A stretch of 28,014 nucleotides of DNA from a bacterium (GTDB taxonomy: Bacteria > Hydrogenedentota > Hydrogenedentia > Hydrogenedentiales > SLHB01), in assembly GCA_024231375.1 (NCBI GenBank), contig JAAEQP010001342.1:1-28014 (forward strand), in the 5' to 3' direction. The notes under the pieces were generated by a model, which saw only the letters and a list, made by a program, of their open reading frames with translations, did no database searches and was not told the origin of the DNA. Made by a program: the position numbers and the translations under genes. Each line of letters begins with the position of its first letter. Positions within the stretch are counted from its first letter, which is position 1. Shown in pieces: positions 1 through 8,849 of this stretch.

Positions 1-121
1 ACGAGGTCCCCGAATCTCACCCGCCGAGGTTGACCCAGCCGGGGCGGGCGCGTACGATTCCATCGTGTGCTGGCCGTGTTGCGCGGCAAGCGACCATTCC
101 CATCCAAGGAGCGTGTGAATT

Positions 122-2242
122 ATGTCCGCCATCATCTTGTTGAGTAGCGCCATGACGTCGGTTGCGGCGGCGGACGCCGCTCCGCCCGCGCCCGTGCCTC
201 CCCTGCCGTCCCCGCGCCAACTGGCGTGGCAGGATCTCGAATACTACGGGTTCGTGCATTTCAATATGAACACGTTCACGGACGTGGAATGGGGCGAAGG
301 CGAGGAAACGCCCGGGTTGTTCAACCCCACCGAACTGGATTGCCGGCAATGGGCACGCGTGTGCCGCGATGCAGGCATGCGCGGCATCGTGATCACGGCC
401 AAGCACCATGACGGGTTCTGCCTGTGGCCGTCCGCCTACACAGAACACACGGTGAAGAACAGCCCCTGGCGTCACGGTCAGGGCGACCTGCTCCAGGAAC
501 TGGCGTCGGCCTGTCGCGAGTTCGGACTGAAGTTTGGTGTGTACATGTCGCCCTGGGATCGGCATGAGCCCTCGTACGGCGATTCGGCCCGCTACAACGA
601 GCATTTCAGGAACCAGCTCCGCGAGACCCTGACGAACTACGGCGAGGTGTTCGAAGTCTGGTTCGACGGCGCATGCGGGGAGGGGCCCAACGGGAAACGG
701 CAGGTCTACGATTGGCCGGGATTCATTGGAGTGGTGCGCGAATGCCAGCCGAACGCGGTGATCTTCAGCGATGCAGGCCCCGATATCCGGTGGGTGGGCA
801 ACGAGCAGGGCTTCGCCAATCCCACGAACTGGTCGCTCCTCGACCGTGACGAGTTTCACCCCGGTAGTCCGCGATACAAGGAGCTTACGTCGGGACATCG
901 CGACGGCACCCACTGGCTTCCCGCCGAGATCGATGTATCCATCCGGCCCGGCTGGTACTACCATCCCGAGCAGGACGACCAAGTGAAGCCCCTGGAACAC
1001 GTAGTGGACATCTACTTCCACGCGGTCGGCCGGAACGGTTCGCTGCTGCTGAATCTGCCCGTGGACCGACGCGGACTGGTGCATGAGAACGATGCGGCTC
1101 GGCTGATGGAACTACGGCAATACCTTGACGCTACGTTCACCGAGGACTTCGCCCAAGGGGCCACCGCAACGGCGACGAACGCACGCGCCGAAGGGCATCC
1201 CGCGTTCGCGCCCGGCAACGTGGTTGACGGGAACGCTGAGACCTACTGGGCCACGGACGACAGCGAGATCGAGGCGACACTGGAACTGAAGCTTTCCGCC
1301 CGGGCCACCTTCAGTGTCTTCATGGCGGAAGAGTTCATTGCGCTCGGACAACGGGTGGAATCCTTCGAGGTGGAGGCGTTGATCGGCGAGGAATGGGAGC
1401 AGATTGCGAAAGGTACCACGATAGGGAACAAGCGGCTGCTGCGGTTTCCCGCTGTGACGACCGACCGGATCCGCATGCGCGTCCACGAGGCGAAGGGGTG
1501 CCCGGCCATCGCAACCGTTGGCCTGTTTCTGGCCCCGCCCAAGGTTGCCGTGGAACCCGACACGGGGGACTTCATCGGGTCGCAGGAAGTCCGGTTGTCC
1601 ACGGATGTGCCTGGCGCCACGATCCGTTACACCCTCGACGGCAGCGATCCAGGTGAGGATGCGCAGGTCTATACGGGACCGTTCACCATCAGCGAGACGA
1701 CCACGGTCAAGGCCCGGGCCTTCTTCGAGGAACGCTACACCGTTGCCCCGGTCGTGGCGGCGTTCACAGGGTACAACGAATCCGGCCTCGTCGCCGCGAT
1801 GGAGCCTGATGCGGCGATCGAATCTGGTCTGACGTACACGTACTACGAAGGCGGCTGGCAGAGTCTGCACGATTTCGACAAGGCCCAGCCTGTGGCCACC
1901 GGCAAGACGAATGGCTTCGACCTCAATGTCCGGAAACGGGACGAGCACTTCGCCGTTCGATTCGAAGGCTACGTGCAGATCGCGCGCCCGGGACTGTACA
2001 CGTTCAGCACGAAGTCCGATGACGGCAGCCGCCTCTTCATCGGTGAGCGGATGGTTGTGGACAACGACGGCCTTCACGGCATGGTGGAGCAGCGTGGCCG
2101 CGTTCCCTTGGCGTCGGGTCTCCATCCCATCAGCGTCATGTATTTCAACGCCAAGGGCGATTCGGGACTCGAAGTGATGTGCGCTGGACCGGACGGTGCT
2201 ATGGGTCCTGTTTCCGCTGATAGGCTCTTCCGGACTCCGTAG
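122..2242 (+). CDS. Secreted GH29 alpha-L-fucosidase with F5/8C-like, CHB_HEX_C-like and PA14 domains
   Basis: A 706-residue exported glycoside hydrolase that should remove alpha-L-fucose from glycans outside the cytoplasm. The start is fixed by an in-frame stop at 116-118 and an AAGGAG at 106-111. Residues 1-18 form a short hydrophobic signal peptide ending near AAA/DA. The catalytic GH29 barrel spans about 35-335, with the family motif KHHDGFCLW at 94-102, the expected nucleophile D182 in VWFDGA, and VGRNGSLLLN before the barrel end. Residues about 345-470 resemble a discoidin (F5/8C) module, about 473-550 a chitobiase/hexosaminidase C-terminal beta-sandwich (IRYTLDGSDP) and about 563-700 a PA14 module (GLYTFSTKSDDGSRLFI). 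It stands just before the polysaccharide locus but is separated from it by 47 bp, so co-transcription is possible. Family assignment is firm; substrate specificity is inferred. Confidence 0.93.
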   Translation: MSAIILLSSAMTSVAAADAAPPAPVPPLPSPRQLAWQDLEYYGFVHFNMNTFTDVEWGEGEETPGLFNPTELDCRQWARVCRDAGMRGIVITAKHHDGFCLWPSAYTEHTVKNSPWRHGQGDLLQELASACREFGLKFGVYMSPWDRHEPSYGDSARYNEHFRNQLRETLTNYGEVFEVWFDGACGEGPNGKRQVYDWPGFIGVVRECQPNAVIFSDAGPDIRWVGNEQGFANPTNWSLLDRDEFHPGSPRYKELTSGHRDGTHWLPAEIDVSIRPGWYYHPEQDDQVKPLEHVVDIYFHAVGRNGSLLLNLPVDRRGLVHENDAARLMELRQYLDATFTEDFAQGATATATNARAEGHPAFAPGNVVDGNAETYWATDDSEIEATLELKLSARATFSVFMAEEFIALGQRVESFEVEALIGEEWEQIAKGTTIGNKRLLRFPAVTTDRIRMRVHEAKGCPAIATVGLFLAPPKVAVEPDTGDFIGSQEVRLSTDVPGATIRYTLDGSDPGEDAQVYTGPFTISETTTVKARAFFEERYTVAPVVAAFTGYNESGLVAAMEPDAAIESGLTYTYYEGGWQSLHDFDKAQPVATGKTNGFDLNVRKRDEHFAVRFEGYVQIARPGLYTFSTKSDDGSRLFIGERMVVDNDGLHGMVEQRGRVPLASGLHPISVMYFNAKGDSGLEVMCAGPDGAMGPVSADRLFRTP

Positions 2243-2289
2243 CCTGGCGCGTTGACGTTGGGGTGTGAAGGAGAAGCGAACTGAGCAGG

Positions 2290-3675
2290 TTGAGCAAGAT
2301 TGGTGCAACGATGGCTGCGCGAGGGCACGCAGTCGCGACGGGATCGCGCCTGTTTCAATGCTATGCCGACCTCAGACGAAACGAGGGGCTAAGCGCTGAG
2401 GCCCTCAGTGAACTGTCGAACCGCAGGCTACGCGCTACCTTGGACCACGCGTATGAGAGCATTCCTTACTACCGGCGCGTCTTCGACGAGCGCGGGCTGA
2501 CACCGGCCGACATCGCCTGCAAGGACGATCTGCACCTGCTCCCCGTCACAACCAAGGACGATATCCGCGCCCACTTCGACGACTTCCACCCGAGGAGCCT
2601 TCCGCCGGACACGAAACGCAAAATGACAAGCGGGTCTACGGGCGAGCCTTTTTGTTTCTTGGACACCCAGGAGATGCACGACTGGCACAATGCCGCGAAG
2701 CTGCGCGCGTGGGCTTGGGCAGGTTATTCGCTTGGCACGCCGATCTTGATCCTGTGGGGATCGACGTTCGACCTGAAGGGTTACAGTTCTCTTACAGGGC
2801 GACTGCGCCGGTTCGTCAACCGGGAAACGCTGCTCAATTCGCACACCTTGTCGGATGCCGTTTGTGCGCGGTATGTGGAGGCCATCCGGCGACGCGGCAT
2901 CCGCGGAATGAATGCCTACACCAACGCCGCGTACCACTTGGCCCGGTACTGCCTGGACCATGGAATCAGCGACGTACACCTCGATTTCGTATTCACTACG
3001 GCGGAAACGCTGTTCCCCGACATGCGTCTCGCCATCGAGGAAGCGTTCGGATGCCGCGTGTTCGACCACTACGGAAGCCGCGAAACCTCGTTGGTCAGCC
3101 AGGAATGCCCCGAGCACGGCGGGTATCACATGTCCACCGACACGGGCATCATTGAAGTCGTCCGCGACGGACAGCAAGTGGCCCGCGGCGAGACAGGCGA
3201 TATCCTCGTCACGGGCTTCCACAACAGAATCATGCCCTTCATTCGGTACGACATGGGAGATGTGGCCACGGCGGCTACCGAACCGTGTCCGTGCGGGCGT
3301 CCTTTTCCCACGTTTAGGTCGCTGGAAGGCCGGGTGAGTGACCTGATTCGTTTGCGGGACGGAAGAACGCTGGACCCCCTATTTATCGTCAGCATTATCA
3401 CGCCGGACCCGGAGCACAACTTCGGGAAGCCTCACCCCCTGCGCAAACGGATGAAGCAGTACCAGGTCGTTCAGGAGACTTATGAACGATTCACGGTGAA
3501 ACTTGTGCTCAATCCAGAGGCATCACTAAGCGATTACGACTACCTGCAGGGCAATTTTGCGCGCTTCGTTACTCCCGATGCCGAGGTGCATGTGGAGCAG
3601 GTAGACGAAATCCCCGCCCAGCGTTCCGGAAAGCGCCGATGCATCATGTCGCTGGTCGAGCCCGGCGCCCGCTGA
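2290..3675 (+). CDS. CapK/PaaK-like AMP-forming (phenylacetate-CoA ligase family) enzyme
   Basis: A 461-residue member of the adenylate-forming superfamily. The phosphate-binding loop TSGSTGEP lies at residues 113-120; the DHYGSRE stretch and the cysteine motif CPCGR followed by LEGRVSDLI are typical of PaaK/CapK relatives. True PaaK makes phenylacetyl-CoA for phenylacetate catabolism, but no paa genes are near. Relatives called CapK occur in capsule and O-antigen loci, so activation of an acyl or amino-acid substituent for a glycan is more likely here (inference). The start is unclear: TTG at 2290 lies 16 bp after AAGGAG (2268-2273), an in-frame CTG at 2281 is better spaced, and ATG at 2311 is far. 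The gap of over 130 bp to the next gene leaves room for a separate promoter. Confidence 0.85.
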   Translation: MSKIGATMAARGHAVATGSRLFQCYADLRRNEGLSAEALSELSNRRLRATLDHAYESIPYYRRVFDERGLTPADIACKDDLHLLPVTTKDDIRAHFDDFHPRSLPPDTKRKMTSGSTGEPFCFLDTQEMHDWHNAAKLRAWAWAGYSLGTPILILWGSTFDLKGYSSLTGRLRRFVNRETLLNSHTLSDAVCARYVEAIRRRGIRGMNAYTNAAYHLARYCLDHGISDVHLDFVFTTAETLFPDMRLAIEEAFGCRVFDHYGSRETSLVSQECPEHGGYHMSTDTGIIEVVRDGQQVARGETGDILVTGFHNRIMPFIRYDMGDVATAATEPCPCGRPFPTFRSLEGRVSDLIRLRDGRTLDPLFIVSIITPDPEHNFGKPHPLRKRMKQYQVVQETYERFTVKLVLNPEASLSDYDYLQGNFARFVTPDAEVHVEQVDEIPAQRSGKRRCIMSLVEPGAR

Positions 3676-3795
3676 TGCAGTGTGAACAGCCGCGCGAGAC
3701 ATCCGCTTCTGGAACGCCCCCCGGACCTATGACATAATCGCATCAGGAGAAACGTGGGGACATGTGTCTCTTCGGGGGTCTTGCCGTCGCCAAGG

Positions 3796-3800
3796 GGAGG
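3796..3800 (+). promoter_or_regulatory. Ribosome binding site that decides the GT39 start
   Basis: GGAGG within a longer AAGGGGAGG run lies 11 bp before the ATG at 3812. This favours 3812 over the in-frame GTG at 3764, whose extra 16 residues are Arg/Glu-rich and add no recognisable domain. Confidence 0.5.
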
Positions 3801-3811
3801 AACAGCGCGCC

Positions 3812-6526
3812 ATGGAAGCCGACACGTCACAGGCCTGTGTGGACCGCCGCCGCAGGTGGACCGTTGCGGCCTTGGGCGCGATCATGCTGCTCGCGACGGT
3901 ACTCCGGTGCGTGAAACTCGACGTCAGCTTCTACGTGGAGGAGATTCTCACCCACAAAGGCTCGATTCTTTCCTGGGGCGAGTGTTTCACTCACCGTTTC
4001 TATCCCATCTACTACCTCCTGGGCCGCGCGACGACGATCGTGGGCGACACGGAGGGTCTCCTTCGTCTTCCCAGTGTTATTGCCGGGGTCCTGGCCGTTC
4101 CCGTTCTCTACTCCTTCGGCGCGCGAGTACACAGCCGCACCGCCGGACTGCTGGCAGCGCTGATGCTGGCCGTGAATCCTTCCCATGTGCTGTACTCACA
4201 GGAGGCCCGGTACTACGGCGTTGTGACCCTTGCAGTGGCCCTCATGCTGTGGGCACTGGACCGCGCCATCGAGGATGGGCGGCTCCGGTACTGGGTGGCC
4301 TACGTGCTCGCCTGCAACCTGGGGACTGGAACCCACCTGACCATGTATCCCGTCATCGGTGTGACAGCGAGCGCCGCCGTATTCGCTCTACTCGTCATGC
4401 ACCGGGGCCATCCCTTCAGAAAACGGCTGAAACTGATCGCTATCCTCTGCATTTGCTCCGCCTTCGGTGCAACCGTGACGGTGGCAACCGCCACCGCGCG
4501 CGGCACCGCACCCACGACATTCGGCATGTTCGACGGCGACCGAGCCGACGTTGTCGGCGATGCGAAGTTCGATCCGGGCTCCCTTGACCGGCGTAGCCCC
4601 TACGAAGTTGATACGTTCCGCCTCACCCCTCGGCAGTACGCGAGGTACGTCCAACGGCTCACGGGCACGGGACCTTGGAGCCGATGGCTCATGCTGGCAC
4701 TGTGCCTGATCGGAGGGGCGGCCCTCATACGAACCAGACCTCATCTAGCCTCGACTCTGTTCGCCATCGTCCTTGTTGTCCCACTTCCATTCCTGATTCG
4801 CGATGTGAGCCACTGGTACGTTCCCCGCTATTTCGTCGCCGTCATTCCCGCGTCGCTAACGCTTGCGGCCTGTGGCATGACGACCCTTATGGTTCAGGCC
4901 CGGAGGCGCGTGCGTCGCTCAGCCGCACAGCCCCTCTTCGGCGCCGCCGTCGTAGTGGCGGCCCTTTGCGTACTCGCCCCAGGCGCAGCACGAGGGCTGC
5001 AACGACACTACGCCACCCTCCCGAAAGTCGATTGGCAGGGTATGGCCGACCACATGAAGCCCATGCTCCGTCCCGGCGACACAGTAGTCACGTCGGGTCG
5101 GCGGCATCTGAGTGCATGGCTCAACCACTATTTCGAGCGCGACACCCACTGGTACATGGGCGTGCGGTATCGGTTCCGCCGGCGCGATGCATTCTCGGCC
5201 ATGCATCTGGCCGAAGCGATGCTGGATCGTCCCGAGAGCAACCTCTGGGTCATCACACACGGTCACGACCGGCGCCCCGAGGTCGAGGAACTGCTCGTGA
5301 GAATCGCTGACGGCAGGCGCCGGTTCGGGTTCGCCACTTTGTGGTGGCGCGGGGCGCCCTCAGTGAACCTGGCGTCCGCGGCCGGATTCGAGGGGATGGC
5401 TGAAGGCCAGTCCATGGGCCAGTTCGGCTGTGTGACGGGGGCGGACGAAGCCTACGAGGGCGCTCGCGCGATCAAGCTCTCCGTGCCGCCACCGGAAGGC
5501 CGCCCACGGGCGGCCACCGGCGTCGGAGACACTCCCCTTCGGGCCGTGGTCCGGATTCCGCTGTCGCAAGACCGCAGTGAGCTTCGGAGCGGTCGATTTG
5601 ACGCCTGGCGCAACTCCGAGCCGCTGGGATGGTGTCCGTTGCCCGAGCATGCGTCACGGGTTCGCCCTTTGGAAGGCATGCGCATGCTGGAACGCGCCGC
5701 GGAGCTTCCCGAGGCGGATGTTGAATCGGGGCTTGCCCAACCTCTGCCCCTGGTCGCGGGCACCACCGTTGACCTGCACGCGCGCGGTCTGGCCGAGGAG
5801 CCAGGCGCCCTCATCATGCTGCTGCGATACGATGTCGGACCCGAGACACGCTGGTTCGAGGTGTCTCATCCGGGCACAGGCGGCTGGGAAACGATGCATC
5901 TGACGGTTCCGGTGCCCGAATACGTGCTGCCCGGTTCCGTCGCCATGGAGTTCAGACGGCCTTACGGCGCATTGGGAACGGTGGCAGTCGACGACGCGTC
6001 GTACCGTGTGCGGGGCACACCCGATAGCCTTCCATCGGGCCAGCCCTACGTTCTATCGCTCTCCCTTCGGCACGATGCGTTGGAACCGAATGATACCCCC
6101 TTCTACACCATTTCCACCCTCGGCGGCGAAGAACTTCATCCACGGTCTGGCCCAGGCCCCGTCGGCCAGATCGCGCTAACGGGCCATTCGGACGAAGGGA
6201 CGCGGTTCACTCACATCGTGCACCACTTCGGCGGGACCGAAGACTGGCATCGTCTCGCCTTCCGAATCGAGGACACGACGTTCCTGTCCGAAGCCAGGGA
6301 CCTCGCCATCGAAGTCGCAATAGCATACACGACCAGTTCCAAATGGATTCCTCCCCTAAACGCAGAGGACCGGCTATGCACCGAGATCGTGAACCTCTAC
6401 GAAGGTAGCGGCACGGTGTGGATCGACAATGTCCAGTTCGAAGCGGGGGAACGGCCAACGCCTCTGGTGCGCGATGTCCGTCCGCCGCATGACGAGTTCC
6501 TGGCCGCATTGGGTCCCGCGCCATGA
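3812..6526 (+). CDS. GT39/ArnT-type polytopic glycosyltransferase with C-terminal jelly-roll-like domains
   Basis: A 904-residue membrane protein. The N-terminal half (about 16-400) has many hydrophobic spans and hallmarks of the GT39/PMT_2 fold: an acidic pair E43-E44 in the first external loop and SQEARYY at 129-135. Family members transfer a sugar from a polyprenyl-phosphate donor on the outer face of the inner membrane. After the last span (about 400) comes a large soluble part: about 415-540 unassigned, then two regions resembling CBM4/9-type jelly rolls, about 594-730 (GRFDAW...PLGW) and 744-890, the latter ending in VWIDNVQFEAGE. The gene overlaps the following glycosyltransferase by ATGA. 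Upstream, CATAAT at 3733-3738 could be a -10 element but has no convincing -35. The alternative start is GTG at 3764. Sugar and acceptor cannot be told. Confidence 0.88.
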   Translation: MEADTSQACVDRRRRWTVAALGAIMLLATVLRCVKLDVSFYVEEILTHKGSILSWGECFTHRFYPIYYLLGRATTIVGDTEGLLRLPSVIAGVLAVPVLYSFGARVHSRTAGLLAALMLAVNPSHVLYSQEARYYGVVTLAVALMLWALDRAIEDGRLRYWVAYVLACNLGTGTHLTMYPVIGVTASAAVFALLVMHRGHPFRKRLKLIAILCICSAFGATVTVATATARGTAPTTFGMFDGDRADVVGDAKFDPGSLDRRSPYEVDTFRLTPRQYARYVQRLTGTGPWSRWLMLALCLIGGAALIRTRPHLASTLFAIVLVVPLPFLIRDVSHWYVPRYFVAVIPASLTLAACGMTTLMVQARRRVRRSAAQPLFGAAVVVAALCVLAPGAARGLQRHYATLPKVDWQGMADHMKPMLRPGDTVVTSGRRHLSAWLNHYFERDTHWYMGVRYRFRRRDAFSAMHLAEAMLDRPESNLWVITHGHDRRPEVEELLVRIADGRRRFGFATLWWRGAPSVNLASAAGFEGMAEGQSMGQFGCVTGADEAYEGARAIKLSVPPPEGRPRAATGVGDTPLRAVVRIPLSQDRSELRSGRFDAWRNSEPLGWCPLPEHASRVRPLEGMRMLERAAELPEADVESGLAQPLPLVAGTTVDLHARGLAEEPGALIMLLRYDVGPETRWFEVSHPGTGGWETMHLTVPVPEYVLPGSVAMEFRRPYGALGTVAVDDASYRVRGTPDSLPSGQPYVLSLSLRHDALEPNDTPFYTISTLGGEELHPRSGPGPVGQIALTGHSDEGTRFTHIVHHFGGTEDWHRLAFRIEDTTFLSEARDLAIEVAIAYTTSSKWIPPLNAEDRLCTEIVNLYEGSGTVWIDNVQFEAGERPTPLVRDVRPPHDEFLAALGPAP

Positions 6527-7677
6527 CGAAGCCTGATACGCAACCGATGCGCGTGCTCATGCTCAACTACGAGTATCCCCCCTTGGGTGGGGGCGCAGCG
6601 AATGCCACAGCCCACATCCTTCGGGAATTCGCGACCCAGCCCGATATGGAGGTTGATCTCGTCACCTCTTCCATAGGTGCCCCCGAGCAACGCGTCCTGT
6701 CGGAAAATGTGCGAATCCACTTGCTCGACATCGGCAAACGCGGCAACCTGTCGTTCCAATCACAACGCGATTTGCTCGTCTATTCATGGAAAGCCCTCCG
6801 CTACGCCCGCGGGTTGACCCGAGCGAAGTCCTACGATCTTTGTCACGCCTTCTTCGGAATCCCATGCGGATACATCGCGAGCCGGTTGAATCTTCCGTAT
6901 ATCGTGTCGCTTCGCGGGTCGGATGTGCCTGGGTTCAACGAACGGTTCCGCGTCCCCGAGGCGCTGTTTCTAACCGGACTGAGCCGCCGCGTATGGCGCC
7001 GCGCCGCACGTGTGATCGCCAACTCGGCTGGCCTCCGCCAACTGGCGCTGGAGACCGCGCCAAGCCAAGCCATCGACATCATCGAGAACGGCGTGGACTG
7101 CGAGACCTACCGCCCCGGTCCCGTCCCCGGCGAGGGGTTGCGGGCACTGTGCGTGTCCCGGTTGACTAGCCGAAAAGGGATCGACCTGGCCGTCCGCGCC
7201 ATCGCGTTGATGAAGCAGGAACACGCGACCCTGACTATCTGCGGAACCGGCGACCAAGAGTTTCACTTGAAGCGATTGTGCGGCAATCTCGGATTGAACG
7301 ACCGAGTCACCTTCCTGGGCCATCTCGAGAAGGAGGCACTGGTACGCGCTTATCAATCCCACGATGTGATGGTTCTTCCTTCGAAGCATGAAGGGATGAG
7401 CAACGCTGCCCTTGAGGCCATGGCGTGCGGTCTCCCGGTTCTGATGTCCGACACGGGGGGGGCGAGGGAGCTGCTCGTCAACGACCGGAACGGATTGCTC
7501 CTACGCGATCGGACCCCCGAGGATATCGCCGCGAACCTCACACTCTACGCCCACGATCCCGACCGGGTTCGAAGACACGGCGTGGCGGCGAGGGCAACGG
7601 CCGAGTCGAAGTCGTGGCGCACGGTCGCGGAGGCCTATGTCGGGGCGTATCACGACATCGCGGGGAGGAACGGCTAG
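6523..7677 (+). CDS. GT4-family (GT-B) glycosyltransferase
   Basis: A 384-residue cytoplasmic retaining glycosyltransferase of the GT4 (Glycos_transf_1) type, probably adding a sugar to the growing lipid-linked repeat unit. The N-terminal donor-independent domain starts with VLMLNYEYPPLGGGAA, whose glycine loop is at 22-24. GSDVPGFNERF and the linker IIENGVDCETYRP mark the change to the C-terminal Rossmann domain, where the EX7E motif is E290/E298 (HEGMSNAALEAMACG). Length is normal for the family. Its ATG sits in the ATGA overlap with the GT39 gene, so translation is probably coupled. Its TAG stop shares the G with the GTG start of the next gene. The sugar donor cannot be predicted from sequence alone. 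Confidence 0.93.
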   Translation: MTKPDTQPMRVLMLNYEYPPLGGGAANATAHILREFATQPDMEVDLVTSSIGAPEQRVLSENVRIHLLDIGKRGNLSFQSQRDLLVYSWKALRYARGLTRAKSYDLCHAFFGIPCGYIASRLNLPYIVSLRGSDVPGFNERFRVPEALFLTGLSRRVWRRAARVIANSAGLRQLALETAPSQAIDIIENGVDCETYRPGPVPGEGLRALCVSRLTSRKGIDLAVRAIALMKQEHATLTICGTGDQEFHLKRLCGNLGLNDRVTFLGHLEKEALVRAYQSHDVMVLPSKHEGMSNAALEAMACGLPVLMSDTGGARELLVNDRNGLLLRDRTPEDIAANLTLYAHDPDRVRRHGVAARATAESKSWRTVAEAYVGAYHDIAGRNG

Positions 7678-8849
7678 TGAATCCAGCCGCTACAGCCCCC
7701 TGCCCTCCCCCGTGGCGCGTACTGCACGTGGTTGACAGCGCCAATCTGGGTGGAATCCAACGATTCCTGTCGTCCATGCTTCCCGCCTGGACCGACGCCC
7801 GGTTTGAACACCGTATCGCGTCCTTGCACGGACCGGGACTCATGCATGAAGTCTTCGCGGAGGCGGGCTGCGAGCCTGTTTATCTCGCTGGGGCCAAGGC
7901 GAGCCCGCTCATCCCACTCCGTCTGTGGCGGCTGGCTCGCCGGTGGCGTCCAAGCCTGATCCATGCGCACGGGTTCGCCTCATGCTACCTCGTCGAGCGC
8001 ATGCGGCCCGTTCTCGGCCCAATGCCGTGCCTTTCTCATCTGCACATCACCTATCATCCCGATGAACCGTTCCGGGCCTCCAAGTTCTACTACCACAAGG
8101 CGTATCGGAAGGCCCGGTTCCTGCTCGCGTGCTCACGAGGCGCGCGACAATCGCTGCCTGTTCAGCCCTCAGGCGGCGCGCGCGTCGTCTACTACGGCGT
8201 GGATGCGAATCGATTTTCGCCGAACTCGGATCCGTCGGACCGGCAACGCCTGCGACATTCCCTCGGCCTCGCGGCCAAGGATTGCCTGGTCGGCACGACA
8301 GGGCGGCTGGTGAAACAGAAGGGCGTTTCGGTCTTGCTGCAGGCCATGGCAGTGTTGCGAGACCGAGGCGCATCCCTGCGCGTGCTTGTGGTCGGCTCGG
8401 GACCCGGCGAGAAATCTCTGCGCAGCTTGAGCCGCGAGCTAGGCATCGAGGACCGCGTGATTTGGGCGGGGTACCAGGACGACGTGGTCCCGTGGCTTCG
8501 GGCCATGGACGTCTTCGCCTTTCCCTCATACACCGAGGGCCTGGGCCTGTCGCTGGCGGAAGCCATGGCGTGCGAACTGCCTTGTGCGGTATCCGATTTC
8601 ACGGTCGCGCCAGAAATCGTCCGGGCCGGCGAGAACGCGCTCATGTTTCAGCGTGGTGACGCCCAAGGATTGGCCGACTGCATCGCACGCTTCGCCAACG
8701 ACGAACAGGTCGCCCGTCGGTTCGGCAAGGCAGCCCGCCGCCACGTTGTGGATGACCTCTCGCTCGAATCCATGACGGCCAATCTGGCCAAAGCATATGA
8801 GGACATCCTGACAACAGGTCGCCTCGAACTCACGGAGGACACGCCATGA
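7677..8849 (+). CDS. Second GT4-family glycosyltransferase
   Basis: A 390-residue GT-B glycosyltransferase, distinct from but homologous in fold to the gene before it. The start is GTG at 7677, supported by GGGGAGG at 7662-7668 and by WRVLHVVDSANLGGIQRFL beginning only 15 residues in; the open frame continues upstream but overlaps the previous gene. The middle contains VVYYGVDANRFSP and VGTTGRLVKQKG, and the donor-site EX7E is E287/E295 (YTEGLGLSLAEAMACELP). It is likely cytoplasmic and membrane-associated. It overlaps its upstream neighbour by one base and the downstream GT2 gene by ATGA, so the order GT4-GT4-GT2-flippase reads as one translational unit. Confidence 0.92.
   Translation: MNPAATAPCPPPWRVLHVVDSANLGGIQRFLSSMLPAWTDARFEHRIASLHGPGLMHEVFAEAGCEPVYLAGAKASPLIPLRLWRLARRWRPSLIHAHGFASCYLVERMRPVLGPMPCLSHLHITYHPDEPFRASKFYYHKAYRKARFLLACSRGARQSLPVQPSGGARVVYYGVDANRFSPNSDPSDRQRLRHSLGLAAKDCLVGTTGRLVKQKGVSVLLQAMAVLRDRGASLRVLVVGSGPGEKSLRSLSRELGIEDRVIWAGYQDDVVPWLRAMDVFAFPSYTEGLGLSLAEAMACELPCAVSDFTVAPEIVRAGENALMFQRGDAQGLADCIARFANDEQVARRFGKAARRHVVDDLSLESMTANLAKAYEDILTTGRLELTEDTP

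Noticed and set aside
2..118. Possible C-terminal end of an upstream gene in frame with the fucosidase
   Set aside because: The 38-codon tail to the stop at 116 has no recognisable motif, and too little is visible to separate it from chance.
1112..2308. Long minus-strand frame (398 codons) opposite the fucosidase gene
   Set aside because: It lies antisense to a gene with clear GH29, CHB_HEX_C-like and PA14 motifs, has no recognisable domain, and its length is expected from the high GC content.
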